Program-made: the position numbers and the translations under genes
NCBI GenBank assembly: GCA_029983595.1
Contig: JASBZD010000079.1
Coordinates: 1 to 5,823, forward strand
Direction: 5' to 3'
Length of the DNA stretch: 5,823 bases
Source of the DNA: Peptoniphilaceae bacterium
GTDB lineage: Bacteria > Bacillota > Clostridia > Tissierellales > Peptoniphilaceae
The notes under the pieces: generated by a model
Databases searched by the model: none
The model's input: the letters and a program-made list of their open reading frames with translations, nothing else
What the model was told of the DNA's origin: nothing
In this document: positions 1 through 5,597 of the stretch, one piece after another
Position numbering within the stretch: the stretch's first letter is position 1
Layout: the number at the start of each line of letters is the position of its first letter

Positions 1-602
1 CCACGACCTATAATTACTAAATCTACATCTGATTTTTCAAAATGCTCTAGACCTCTTATAAGAGATTGTACAGCAAAATTACCTTGAACTAAAGACGGAA
101 AATGCTCGATATGTATATATGGATTACGTCTATTAGATACATTATAAATATCTTTAATAGCCGCCCCATCAATAGAAGTTATAACCCCAATTTTTTTAGG
201 AAACTTAGGAATTTCTTTCTTATGTTTATCAGAAAAATATCCTTCTTTTTCTAGTTCAGATTTTATTTTTAGATATTCTTCATATAAGTTCCCAACCCCT
301 ATATTTTTAATGCTTGTAGCTGTAACTCTTAATGAGCCATCTGATTCTAAAATATTTACTGATCCTTCTATTTCAACAAGACTACCAGTAGAAATATCAT
401 CTATATTATCAATAGTTTTAAAATCATAAATAATAGCATTGATTTTTGAGTATTCATCTTTTAACGAAAAATAAGCATTACCATTAGAATGGAGATTTAG
501 ATTAGAAACTTCTCCTTCTATTCTTAGATTGTTTAATACATAATCGTTAGTAGTTAAAAGTTTTATATATTCAATAAGCTCAGTTACATTAAAGTTGATC
601 AT
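1..602 (-). CDS. xseA: Exodeoxyribonuclease VII large subunit, N-terminal part (cut by window edge)
   Basis: This is the large subunit of exonuclease VII, which with several copies of XseB degrades single-stranded DNA to oligonucleotides from both ends in the cytoplasm. Translating from the ATG at 602 gives 200 complete codons with no stop before the window edge. The start (MINFNVTELIEYIKLL) matches the family start. An OB-fold nucleic-acid-binding domain spans about residues 20-100, with the IEGEVSNLNLHSNGNAYFSLKD segment typical of XseA. The linker YFSDKHKKEIPKFPKKIGVITS and the following GAAIKDI and SNRRNP motifs (residues 122-161) open the catalytic domain, and the frame leaves the window at the expected VIIGRGG motif. 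About half of the usual 400-450 residues are missing, only because the window ends. It starts 27 nt after nusB and has no normal ribosome binding site directly in front of the ATG. The family call is secure; the start rests on alignment from memory. Confidence 0.95.
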   Translation of the reverse strand, partial: MINFNVTELIEYIKLLTTNDYVLNNLRIEGEVSNLNLHSNGNAYFSLKDEYSKINAIIYDFKTIDNIDDISTGSLVEIEGSVNILESDGSLRVTATSIKNIGVGNLYEEYLKIKSELEKEGYFSDKHKKEIPKFPKKIGVITSIDGAAIKDIYNVSNRRNPYIHIEHFPSLVQGNFAVQSLIRGLEHFEKSDVDLVIIGR

Positions 603-635
603 AAAAATTAAATAGCCTATAAATCTAGGCTATTT
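603..635 (-). terminator. Hairpin with T-rich tail over the nusB stop
   Basis: On the minus strand a perfect 10-bp stem, AAATAGCCTA paired with TAGGCTATTT, closes a 6-nt loop (GATTTA) and is followed by AATTTTT. The nusB stop codon lies inside the 5' arm, and the xseA ATG begins right after the T-rich tail. The shape fits a weak intrinsic terminator or attenuator that would lower xseA relative to nusB. The stem holds only three G-C pairs and the T run is five long, so termination would probably be partial. An alternative is that it is a translational element for xseA (see the site at 640-645). The hairpin is seen directly; its role is inferred. Confidence 0.5.
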
Positions 636-1031
636 TAAACTCCTTATAATAGTGCCAAGAATTCCATTTATTAGTTTTGAAGAATCTTCAGAACTATAAA
701 TTTTCGCAAATTCAACCGCCTCATTCACCGCTACCTCATTAGGTACAGAGTCTTTAAAAAATACTTCATATACGCCTACTCTTAATATAGACAAATCTAA
801 CTTATGAAGTCTCTCAATACTCCAATTCTTTAAATTCTCTGAAATTTTCTCATCCACTTCATTAACCTTTAGTCTATAGTCATTATAATAATCTAAAATT
901 GATTTTTTAACATCTGAATATTCAAAATTATCTATAAATAAATCAATATACTCGTCGTCAATAGAATCATGGAAAATAGAGGAAAAAATTAAAAATACAA
1001 AACCTCTTCTAGCAAGAGTCCTTTTATCCAC
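630..1031 (-). CDS. nusB: Transcription antitermination factor NusB
   Basis: NusB is a small helical RNA-binding protein that joins NusE (ribosomal protein S10) on boxA RNA and supports antitermination during rRNA transcription. At 133 residues it has the usual length. The N-terminus (KRTLARRGFVFLIFSSIF) is the first family helix. The C-terminal half carries the strongest signature: NWSIERLHKLDLSILRVGVYEV at about 69-90, then PNEVAVNEAVEFAKIYSSEDSSKLINGIL at about 97-125, as in known NusB proteins. The start codon is GTG and overlaps the TAG of the Asp23 gene by one base (TAGTG), with AAAGG nine bases upstream, so the two are probably translationally coupled. Asp23-nusB-xseA order is common in Clostridia. 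The stop lies within a hairpin. Confidence 0.95.
   Translation of the reverse strand: MDKRTLARRGFVFLIFSSIFHDSIDDEYIDLFIDNFEYSDVKKSILDYYNDYRLKVNEVDEKISENLKNWSIERLHKLDLSILRVGVYEVFFKDSVPNEVAVNEAVEFAKIYSSEDSSKLINGILGTIIRSLK
640..645 (-). promoter_or_regulatory. Possible hairpin-bridged ribosome binding site of xseA
   Basis: AAGGAG on the minus strand is the only good Shine-Dalgarno match near the xseA start, but it is 37 nt from the ATG, within the last codons of nusB. The hairpin at 610-635 lies exactly between them. If it folds, AAGGAG is separated from the ATG by only about 11 unpaired nt (4 before and 7 after the stem). Structure-bridged ribosome binding sites are known, for example in phage T4 gene 38. 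The match may be chance, and xseA may instead start by coupling to nusB. Confidence 0.3.
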
Positions 1032-1390
1032 TAATTATTACCTTTCTCTTTTTTAGGTTTTGAAATATCCCCAATAACTACATTAACTTCAGCAACATCT
1101 AATCCAGTCATATTTTCAACTGTTTCTTTAACATTTTCTTGTATATCACTACATATTTTATCAAGAGAATATCCCATTTCTACAGAGACATTTATTTTAA
1201 TATATACAGCTTTATCAACTATATTAACATCAACACCTTCTGAATTAGCTGTCGCAAAAACATTCATTAATCCTTGTTGGTTTTTAGTAACTCCCTCAAC
1301 TTTTGAAGCTTCTGCAGCTGATATTGATTCTATAACTTCATCAGTAATTACTACTGATCCAGTTTCTAAATTATTTACATAAGTACTCAT
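1031..1390 (-). CDS. Asp23/Gls24 family envelope stress response protein
   Basis: This belongs to the Asp23/Gls24 family, named after the alkaline shock protein of staphylococci, which sits at the membrane through the anchor AmaP. In clostridia a member commonly precedes nusB, and its exact role there is not settled. The 119 residues show the family pattern: GSVVITDEVIESISAAEASKVEGV at about 11-34, a variable middle, then strand KAVYIKINVSVEMGYSL and helix IQENVKETVENMTGLDVAEVNVVIGDI to about residue 109. The tail (KPKKEKGNN) is basic and looks disordered. There is no membrane segment or signal peptide, so it is cytoplasmic, and no amaP-like gene is adjacent. The ATG has a clear GGAGGT six bases upstream. 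It follows the transaldolase gene by 26 nt and overlaps nusB by one base. Confidence 0.92.
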   Translation of the reverse strand: MSTYVNNLETGSVVITDEVIESISAAEASKVEGVTKNQQGLMNVFATANSEGVDVNIVDKAVYIKINVSVEMGYSLDKICSDIQENVKETVENMTGLDVAEVNVVIGDISKPKKEKGNN

Positions 1391-1416
1391 AATTTACCTC
1401 CAATAATCTTACAATT

Positions 1417-2064
1417 TTATTTATCTTTTACAGATTCCCAGTCTTTTAAAAATCTTTCGATTCCACTATCTGTAAGTGGATGCGAAAGCATTTGATTAAA
1501 TACTTTAAAAGGAATAGTAGCTATATCAGCCCCAACTAGAGCACATTCTATTACATGTAATGGGTGCCTTATGCTTGCAGCTATTATTTCCGTCTCACAT
1601 CCATAGTTATTAAAAATAGTAACAATTTCTTCAATAAGTTCTATACCATTATTTCCAATATCATCTAATCTGCCTAAAAATGGACTGACATAAGTAGCCC
1701 CAGCTTTAGAAGCCATTAAAGCCTGATTAGAGTTAAATATTAAAGTTACATTAGTTTTAATATTTTTTGAACTTAATTCTTTAACAGCTTTTAAGCCTTC
1801 CTTAGTCATAGGTATTTTTATTACAATATTTTCATGAATTTTAACTAATTCATTAGCTTCTTTTATCATTCCTTCAGCATCTTCAGAGATAACTTCAGCG
1901 CTAATTGGACCATTTACAATATTAGAAATTTCTGTAACTACTTCATTAAAATTTCTTCCCTCTTTAGCGATTAAAGACGGATTAGTAGTTACTCCATCTA
2001 AAATCCCCCATGAGTTTACTTCTTTAATTTCATCTAAATTTGCAGTATCAATAAAATATTTCAT
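1417..2064 (-). CDS. fsa: Transaldolase-like protein of the FSA/TalC subfamily
   Basis: This is a short class I aldolase of the transaldolase family. Members act either as transaldolases in the non-oxidative pentose phosphate pathway or as fructose-6-phosphate aldolases; sequence alone does not separate these well. At 215 residues it has the normal size for this subfamily. Visible landmarks are the start MKYFIDTANLDEIKEVNSWG, the TTNPSL motif at 26-31, the Schiff-base lysine Lys83 in VIKIPMT, NVTLIFN at 105-111, AGATYVSPFLGRLDDIG at 121-137, and AASIRHPLHVIECALVGADIATIPF at 162-186. The ATG has AGGAG upstream. Its neighbours give no metabolic hint: it lies between a PIN/TRAM gene (28 nt) and an Asp23 gene (26 nt), so it probably just shares the transcript. 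Family membership is very likely; substrate is open. The symbol could equally be tal or talC. Confidence 0.93.
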   Translation of the reverse strand: MKYFIDTANLDEIKEVNSWGILDGVTTNPSLIAKEGRNFNEVVTEISNIVNGPISAEVISEDAEGMIKEANELVKIHENIVIKIPMTKEGLKAVKELSSKNIKTNVTLIFNSNQALMASKAGATYVSPFLGRLDDIGNNGIELIEEIVTIFNNYGCETEIIAASIRHPLHVIECALVGADIATIPFKVFNQMLSHPLTDSGIERFLKDWESVKDK

Positions 2065-2092
2065 AAAATTCTCCTATAAATCAATATTTAAA

Positions 2093-3181
2093 TTATTTAG
2101 CAAAAATCATTTTACCAGCATTAGTTTGTAATACACTGGTCACAATAACTTCTCTAGACTGACCAATATACTCTTTTCCATTTTCTACAACTATCATTGT
2201 ACCATCATCAAGATAACCTACACCTTGGTTCTCTTCCTGACCTTCTTTTATTATATTTATAAACATTTTTTCTCCAGGAATTGCAACAGGTTTTAAAGCA
2301 TTAGCAAGTTCATTGATATTTAAAACTTCTATCCCCTGAACAGTTGCTACTTTATTAAGGTTAAAATCATTTGTCATAAGTTTAGAATTTTGATCAATAG
2401 CCATTTTTACAAGTTTAGAGTCTACTTCTAGAATTTCTTCATAATTTTTAGTCTCTATAACTACATCTACTTTATTTACATTTTGTAATTTATCTACTAC
2501 TTCTAAACCGCGTCTACCTCTATTTCTTTTAACTGGATCAGAGCTATCAGCTATATGTTGTAACTCTTCTAGTACAAAAATAGGTATTACTAAAACTCCA
2601 TCAATAAATCCAGTTTTAGAAATCTCTAAAATTCTACCATCAATAATAGCACTAGTATCCACAATAAACTGTTGTAGATTTTTATTTTTATCATTTTTAG
2701 AGTTATTTTGCATAAGTTGTGGTATTTTAGTTTTAAAGAAATTCTGAATAGAATCTGAATTTCTAGATGGTAACATAACACCAATATACCCAAGTCCTAT
2801 ATAAACTAATAATGATAAAATACTGCCTACAAATCCAATGTTAAATCCATTTATTAATTGTGAAATTAAAGATGCTATAATCAGCCCAATTATAAGACCT
2901 ATAGATGTAATGACAATTTGGCTTAAAGGCCTTTTTGAAATCTCTTTTTCAATTTCTATCAAAACTTTTCTAAGAGATGAGATAATTTTTCCTGATAATG
3001 ATAATAAAATAAGTGCAGTAATAATAGAAACGAAAATTTTTATCCCAAGTCCTAAATTTTGATTACTAAATTTAAGTATTTGTCTATCGACTAAAAATTG
3101 AAACGCAAAAAATCCTGCTAGAAATCCAATTATAGCAAGTAATATTCGAGTAATGATATTCCATACTTTTTTAATATTCAC
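2093..3181 (-). CDS. Membrane-anchored PIN/TRAM domain protein (YacL type)
   Basis: This is a predicted membrane-bound nuclease-like protein related to Bacillus YacL. Its biological substrate is not established to my knowledge. The 362 residues start with four hydrophobic segments at about 8-30, 45-65, 88-112 and 117-137. A PIN domain follows from about 172, with the acidic metal-binding pattern intact: Asp175 and Asp181 in VDTSAIIDGRI, Glu205/Glu206 in VLEELQHI, Asp254 in VDSKLV and Asp272 in TNDFNLNKVA. A TRAM domain, an RNA-binding fold, occupies about 295-358 (GEKMFINIIKEG, GVGYLDDGTMIVVENG, VTSVLQTNAGKMIFAK). The start codon is GTG with a very strong upstream site (AAAGGGGGGTG). In many Firmicutes this gene sits beside radA and disA; here radA is directly upstream (33 nt) and disA is not between them. 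Confidence 0.93.
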   Translation of the reverse strand: MNIKKVWNIITRILLAIIGFLAGFFAFQFLVDRQILKFSNQNLGLGIKIFVSIITALILLSLSGKIISSLRKVLIEIEKEISKRPLSQIVITSIGLIIGLIIASLISQLINGFNIGFVGSILSLLVYIGLGYIGVMLPSRNSDSIQNFFKTKIPQLMQNNSKNDKNKNLQQFIVDTSAIIDGRILEISKTGFIDGVLVIPIFVLEELQHIADSSDPVKRNRGRRGLEVVDKLQNVNKVDVVIETKNYEEILEVDSKLVKMAIDQNSKLMTNDFNLNKVATVQGIEVLNINELANALKPVAIPGEKMFINIIKEGQEENQGVGYLDDGTMIVVENGKEYIGQSREVIVTSVLQTNAGKMIFAK

Positions 3182-3186
3182 AATTT

Positions 3187-3197
3187 CACCCCCCTTT
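3187..3197 (-). promoter_or_regulatory. G-rich ribosome binding site deciding a GTG start
   Basis: The minus strand reads AAAGGGGGGTG followed by AAATT and the GTG at 3181. The GGGGGGTG core pairs well with the 3' end of 16S rRNA, with seven bases between the G run and the start codon, and it supports GTG as the start of the PIN/TRAM gene. A run of six G is striking in such AT-rich DNA. Confidence 0.75.
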
Positions 3198-3214
3198 AAA
3201 ATTTATTAGATTTA

Positions 3215-4579
3215 TTAAAAAAATCTATATATTATGTCAGAAACTGAATCAATATATATAATATTAATGTTTTTATCTTTTAGAAAATCTTCTTCTAAAT
3301 TTTGACTTTTAGAAACTACAAAATTCTTATAACCTAACCTACTAGCCTCACTAATCATAGGCTTTATATTCTGAACTTTTTTTATTTTACCAGTAAGTCC
3401 AATTTCACCAGAAAAAATCGTGTCATTTGGAACTGGAACTTTTTTAAAACTTGAAATTATAGAGACAGCTTTAGCAAGATCAGAAGAAACATCATCAAGC
3501 TTCACTCCACCAGCAGCTTTTAGAATAATATTTTTATCCTCAAGATTTAAACTCGTAGTTTCATCAATAATTGAAGCTATTATATTTAGATTATCTTTAT
3601 TCACTGATTCAGATATTCTCTGTGGATATGGAAAAAAAGATTTAGAAACAAGTGATTCTATCTCAATAGTTATGTATCTTGATCCCTTTTTTGCAATACA
3701 CGAGCATATACCAAAAGAATCTGCATCATTTGAAACAAAATATTCAGAAGGATCATCAATTGAGATTAATCCATTTTCTGACATCTCAAAAAATCCGACT
3801 TCCCCAGTATCTCCAAACCTATTTTTTGAACTATACATAGTCCTTATATGATCTGTATTATTAGATTCTAAAACTAAAACAGTATCTACTAAGTGTTCTA
3901 AAGTTCTAACTCCAGCTAATTCATCAGCCTTAGTCATTTGCCCTACTATAAATGAAGCCATTTTTTTATCGCTATACTTAGACATTCTGACTATTCTATT
4001 AGAAACTTCATTTACTTGAGTAGGAGATCCACTTTTAGATGATATATTTTCATCAACCATAGTCTGAATACTATCTACTATTAAAATATCTGGTCTTAAA
4101 GAATTTACTTCTTTCTCAATTTTATTAATAGAGTTAGTACTTATAATCCAGATATTAGAAGAATTAACATTAAGTCTTAGAGCCCTATTTTTAATTTGAG
4201 ATTCGCTTTCTTCTCCAGATGCATATAGTATTTTATAATTTTGTTTTCCTAAATCATCAGATAATTGAAGCAATAGCGTAGATTTACCAGCTCCAGGCTT
4301 TGCGGTAATTATAGTTACAGAATCCTTTACGATTCCGTAACCTATTACCCTATTAAGTTCAGAAATATTAGTTTTTATTTTTTCGTCATTTGTAACAGAT
4401 AATTCATCCAATTTTTTAGAAACGCTATCTTTGTTGTTAATTTTATTATCTGAAGATTCTGTTACTACTTGTTTTTCATTAAGTGTACCCCAGCTTCCAC
4501 AAGACGGACACTTACCAAAATATCCTGATGATTCGTAACCACAATTAGAACAAGAATATTTTATATTTTTCTTAGCCAT
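3215..4579 (-). CDS. radA: DNA repair protein RadA (Sms)
   Basis: RadA is a RecA-like ATPase that promotes branch migration and processing of recombination intermediates. At 454 residues it has the family length. A zinc finger, C10-x2-C13 ... C24-x2-C27, opens the protein (YSCSNCGYESSGYFGKCPSC). The ATPase core contains a Walker A (residues 93-101, AKPGAGKST), the YASGEES segment at 119-125, a Walker B-like LIVDS at 166-170, TLEHLVDTVLVLE at 226-238, and the RadA-specific KNRFG at 252-256. A Lon-protease-like C-terminal domain runs from about 285 and includes PVPNDTIFSGEIGLTGKIKKV at 382-402. The first Walker A glycine is alanine here. The ATG lies 4 nt after the stop of the CD1247-type gene and has no good ribosome binding site, so translational coupling is likely. 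The start is fixed by the zinc finger eight residues in. Confidence 0.96.
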   Translation of the reverse strand: MAKKNIKYSCSNCGYESSGYFGKCPSCGSWGTLNEKQVVTESSDNKINNKDSVSKKLDELSVTNDEKIKTNISELNRVIGYGIVKDSVTIITAKPGAGKSTLLLQLSDDLGKQNYKILYASGEESESQIKNRALRLNVNSSNIWIISTNSINKIEKEVNSLRPDILIVDSIQTMVDENISSKSGSPTQVNEVSNRIVRMSKYSDKKMASFIVGQMTKADELAGVRTLEHLVDTVLVLESNNTDHIRTMYSSKNRFGDTGEVGFFEMSENGLISIDDPSEYFVSNDADSFGICSCIAKKGSRYITIEIESLVSKSFFPYPQRISESVNKDNLNIIASIIDETTSLNLEDKNIILKAAGGVKLDDVSSDLAKAVSIISSFKKVPVPNDTIFSGEIGLTGKIKKVQNIKPMISEASRLGYKNFVVSKSQNLEEDFLKDKNINIIYIDSVSDIIYRFF

Positions 4580-4583
4580 TTAA

Positions 4584-4982
4584 TTATTTGTCAGTACCTT
4601 CTATTTTATCTTGAAAATTTTCTAAATCACAATCATCAAAATCATCACTTATAGAAGTTTCGTCTTCTAGATAGTTACCAAAAAAGTCAAATTCATCAAA
4701 ATCTTCATCAAATTCATCATCAAAATCTTTTAAATTATCTAGTAAATCGAAATTATCTAATTCAAAAACATAATCTTCAACAAGTTTTAGATCGTCATCT
4801 AAGGCATCGATAAATTCAATAATAGTATCTAATTTATTGTCTACTTCATATACGTATTCAGATAAAACATCAAGAGAATCAATAGTCTCAATTAATATTT
4901 TTCCTTCTTTAGATTCTTTATCTGGTTCAAGACCATCACATAATCCTTTAAGATAAGAAATCTTTTTTAAAATCTCTTTCAT
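4584..4982 (-). CDS. Small acidic CD1247-type protein, function unknown
   Basis: The 132-residue product begins MKEILKKISYLKGLCDGLEP, followed by a helical segment (KESKEGKILIETIDSLDVLSEYV). This matches the N-terminal domain I recall for proteins related to C. difficile CD1247, typically encoded just after efp in clostridia. No function is known to me. From about residue 58 it becomes extremely acidic: 32 of the last 75 residues are Asp or Glu and only 4 are Lys or Arg, with phenylalanines spaced through it (DFDDEFDEDFDEFDFF at 87-101). Family members as I remember them often end in a Cys-containing zinc-ribbon-like segment; here the tail has a single Cys and no such motif. It starts 3 nt after the efp stop, with AAGGG eight bases upstream inside efp, and ends 4 nt before radA. 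No signal peptide or membrane segment is visible. The coding call is strong, the family call moderate. Confidence 0.8.
   Translation of the reverse strand: MKEILKKISYLKGLCDGLEPDKESKEGKILIETIDSLDVLSEYVYEVDNKLDTIIEFIDALDDDLKLVEDYVFELDNFDLLDNLKDFDDEFDEDFDEFDFFGNYLEDETSISDDFDDCDLENFQDKIEGTDK
4683..4730 (-). repeat. Low-complexity Asp/Glu-Phe codon repeat
   Basis: Inside the acidic protein gene, GAT, GAA and TTT codons alternate and produce short imperfect direct repeats, seen on the plus strand as repeated TTCATCAAA and ATCATCAAA units. They encode residues 85-100. Related units recur near 4631-4647. The repeat is in frame, so gain or loss of units would shorten or lengthen the acidic tail without breaking the gene. 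It is a coding low-complexity tract, not a mobile or CRISPR repeat. Confidence 0.6.
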
Positions 4983-4985
4983 TTA

Positions 4986-5543
4986 TTATACCCTTGACAT
5001 ATACTCGCCTGTACGAGTATCAATTCTAATAATATCGTCCATTCCTACAAATAATGGAACATTTAATGTATATCCAGTTTCTACAGTTGCTGGTTTAGTA
5101 GCTCCAGAAGAAGTATCTCCTTTAATTCCCGGCTCAGTATCTGTAACTTTTAGCTCGACAAAATTAGGCGGTTCAACTGAGAATGGTTTTCCACTATGGA
5201 ATTTTATTGTTGCAAAATCGTTATCTTTAATAAATTTCATAGCATCTTCTACATCTTGATAATCTAATGTAAGCTGTTCAAAAGTCTCTTGATCCATAAA
5301 ATAATAAAATGAACCATCATTATATAAGTATTGCATTTCCTTAGTCTCAATATGAGCTTGTGGGAATTTTTCACTTGGGTTAAATGTCATTTCTTTATTA
5401 GTCCCATCTAATAAAGATTTAATTTTAGCTCTTACAAAGGCAGCTCCTTTACCTGGTTTAACGTGTTGGAAATCTACAATTTCATATACATTTCCATCCA
5501 TTTCAAAAGCTATACCTTTTCTAAATTCATTTGCTGATATCAT
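4986..5543 (-). CDS. efp: Translation elongation factor P
   Basis: EF-P binds between the P and E sites of stalled ribosomes and speeds peptide bond formation at consecutive prolines. The 185-residue length is exactly that of the family. Domain I (residues 1-64) is KOW-like and carries the modifiable tip lysine: Lys32 within HVKPGKGAAF, the lysine-bearing loop found in Firmicutes. Domain II carries ETKEMQYLYNDGSFYYFMDQETFEQ at about 67-91, and domain III ends with the EF-P signature KPATVETGYTLNVPLFVGMDDIIRIDTRTGEYMSRV. No gene for a beta-lysylation or aminopentanol-type modification is visible in the window. The ATG is preceded by a perfect AGGAGGT at six bases spacing and by a strong promoter, so this is the first gene of the transcription unit. 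Confidence 0.98.
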   Translation of the reverse strand: MISANEFRKGIAFEMDGNVYEIVDFQHVKPGKGAAFVRAKIKSLLDGTNKEMTFNPSEKFPQAHIETKEMQYLYNDGSFYYFMDQETFEQLTLDYQDVEDAMKFIKDNDFATIKFHSGKPFSVEPPNFVELKVTDTEPGIKGDTSSGATKPATVETGYTLNVPLFVGMDDIIRIDTRTGEYMSRV

Positions 5544-5549
5544 AAAAAT

Positions 5550-5556
5550 ACCTCCT
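5550..5556 (-). promoter_or_regulatory. efp: Ribosome binding site of efp
   Basis: AGGAGGT on the minus strand, six bases before the ATG, is a full match to the anti-Shine-Dalgarno sequence and supports the efp start. It begins directly after the inverted repeat at 5557-5592, so a transcript reading through from upstream would carry a hairpin touching this site, while one from the local promoter would not. Confidence 0.85.
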
Positions 5557-5592
5557 ATATAGCCGATTATAACACAATAATCAAGGCTATAT
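5557..5592. repeat. Interrupted inverted repeat overlapping the efp promoter
   Basis: The arms ATATAGCC and GGCTATAT (8 bp, perfect) enclose a second perfect pair, GATTAT and ATAATC on the plus strand, separated from one arm by two unpaired bases, with a 6-base centre (AACACA). The repeat covers the -10 box and most of the spacer and touches the -35 box. It could be an operator for a dimeric repressor, or form an RNA hairpin at the end of the upstream gene. No T run follows it on either strand, so a standard intrinsic terminator is unlikely. Confidence 0.6.
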
Positions 5593-5595
5593 CAA
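5566..5595 (-). promoter_or_regulatory. Sigma-70/SigA-type promoter of the efp operon
   Basis: On the minus strand the -35 box TTGATA (5595-5590, five of six consensus bases) is followed by an 18-bp spacer and a perfect -10 box TATAAT (5571-5566). TG one base before the -10 adds an extended -10 element. Transcription would start near 5560, giving a leader of only about 17 nt that consists essentially of the efp ribosome binding site. It is the only strong promoter I can find, so it probably drives efp through at least nusB. Confidence 0.75.
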
Positions 5596-5597
5596 GA

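Noticed and set aside
635..670. Separate promoter for xseA (TTGGCA, 15 bp, TAAAAT) within the end of nusB
   Set aside because: The spacer is too short and both boxes deviate from consensus; matches of this quality are expected by chance in AT-rich DNA.
603..700. boxA-like site or NusB autoregulatory leader near nusB
   Set aside because: I could not find a convincing boxA match around nusB or the hairpin, so the idea of NusB acting on its own downstream hairpin has no sequence support.
2838..3062. Open frame of 74 codons on the plus strand, opposite the PIN/TRAM gene
   Set aside because: It is antisense to the membrane-segment region of a well-supported gene, has no ribosome binding site of note and its product resembles no family; it is a shadow of the minus-strand reading.
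3207..3227. AT-only hairpin (TAGATTT with AAATCTA) around the radA stop as a terminator
   Set aside because: The 7-bp stem has one G-C pair, the T run lies in the loop rather than after the stem, and the next gene follows closely, so it is unlikely to end transcription.
3420..3851. Open frame of 143 codons on the plus strand, opposite radA
   Set aside because: It lies fully within radA, which has clear motifs along its length; the product shows no recognisable domain and the frame is explained by radA codon use.
4621..4730. Short direct repeats resembling a CRISPR-like or satellite array
   Set aside because: The units are in-frame Asp/Glu/Phe codons inside a coding gene, irregular in spacing, with no spacer-repeat structure.
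5557..5592. Inverted repeat before efp as an intrinsic terminator of the upstream gene
   Set aside because: The stem is followed by AGGAGG rather than a T run on the minus strand and by no T run on the plus strand; a promoter-related role fits better.
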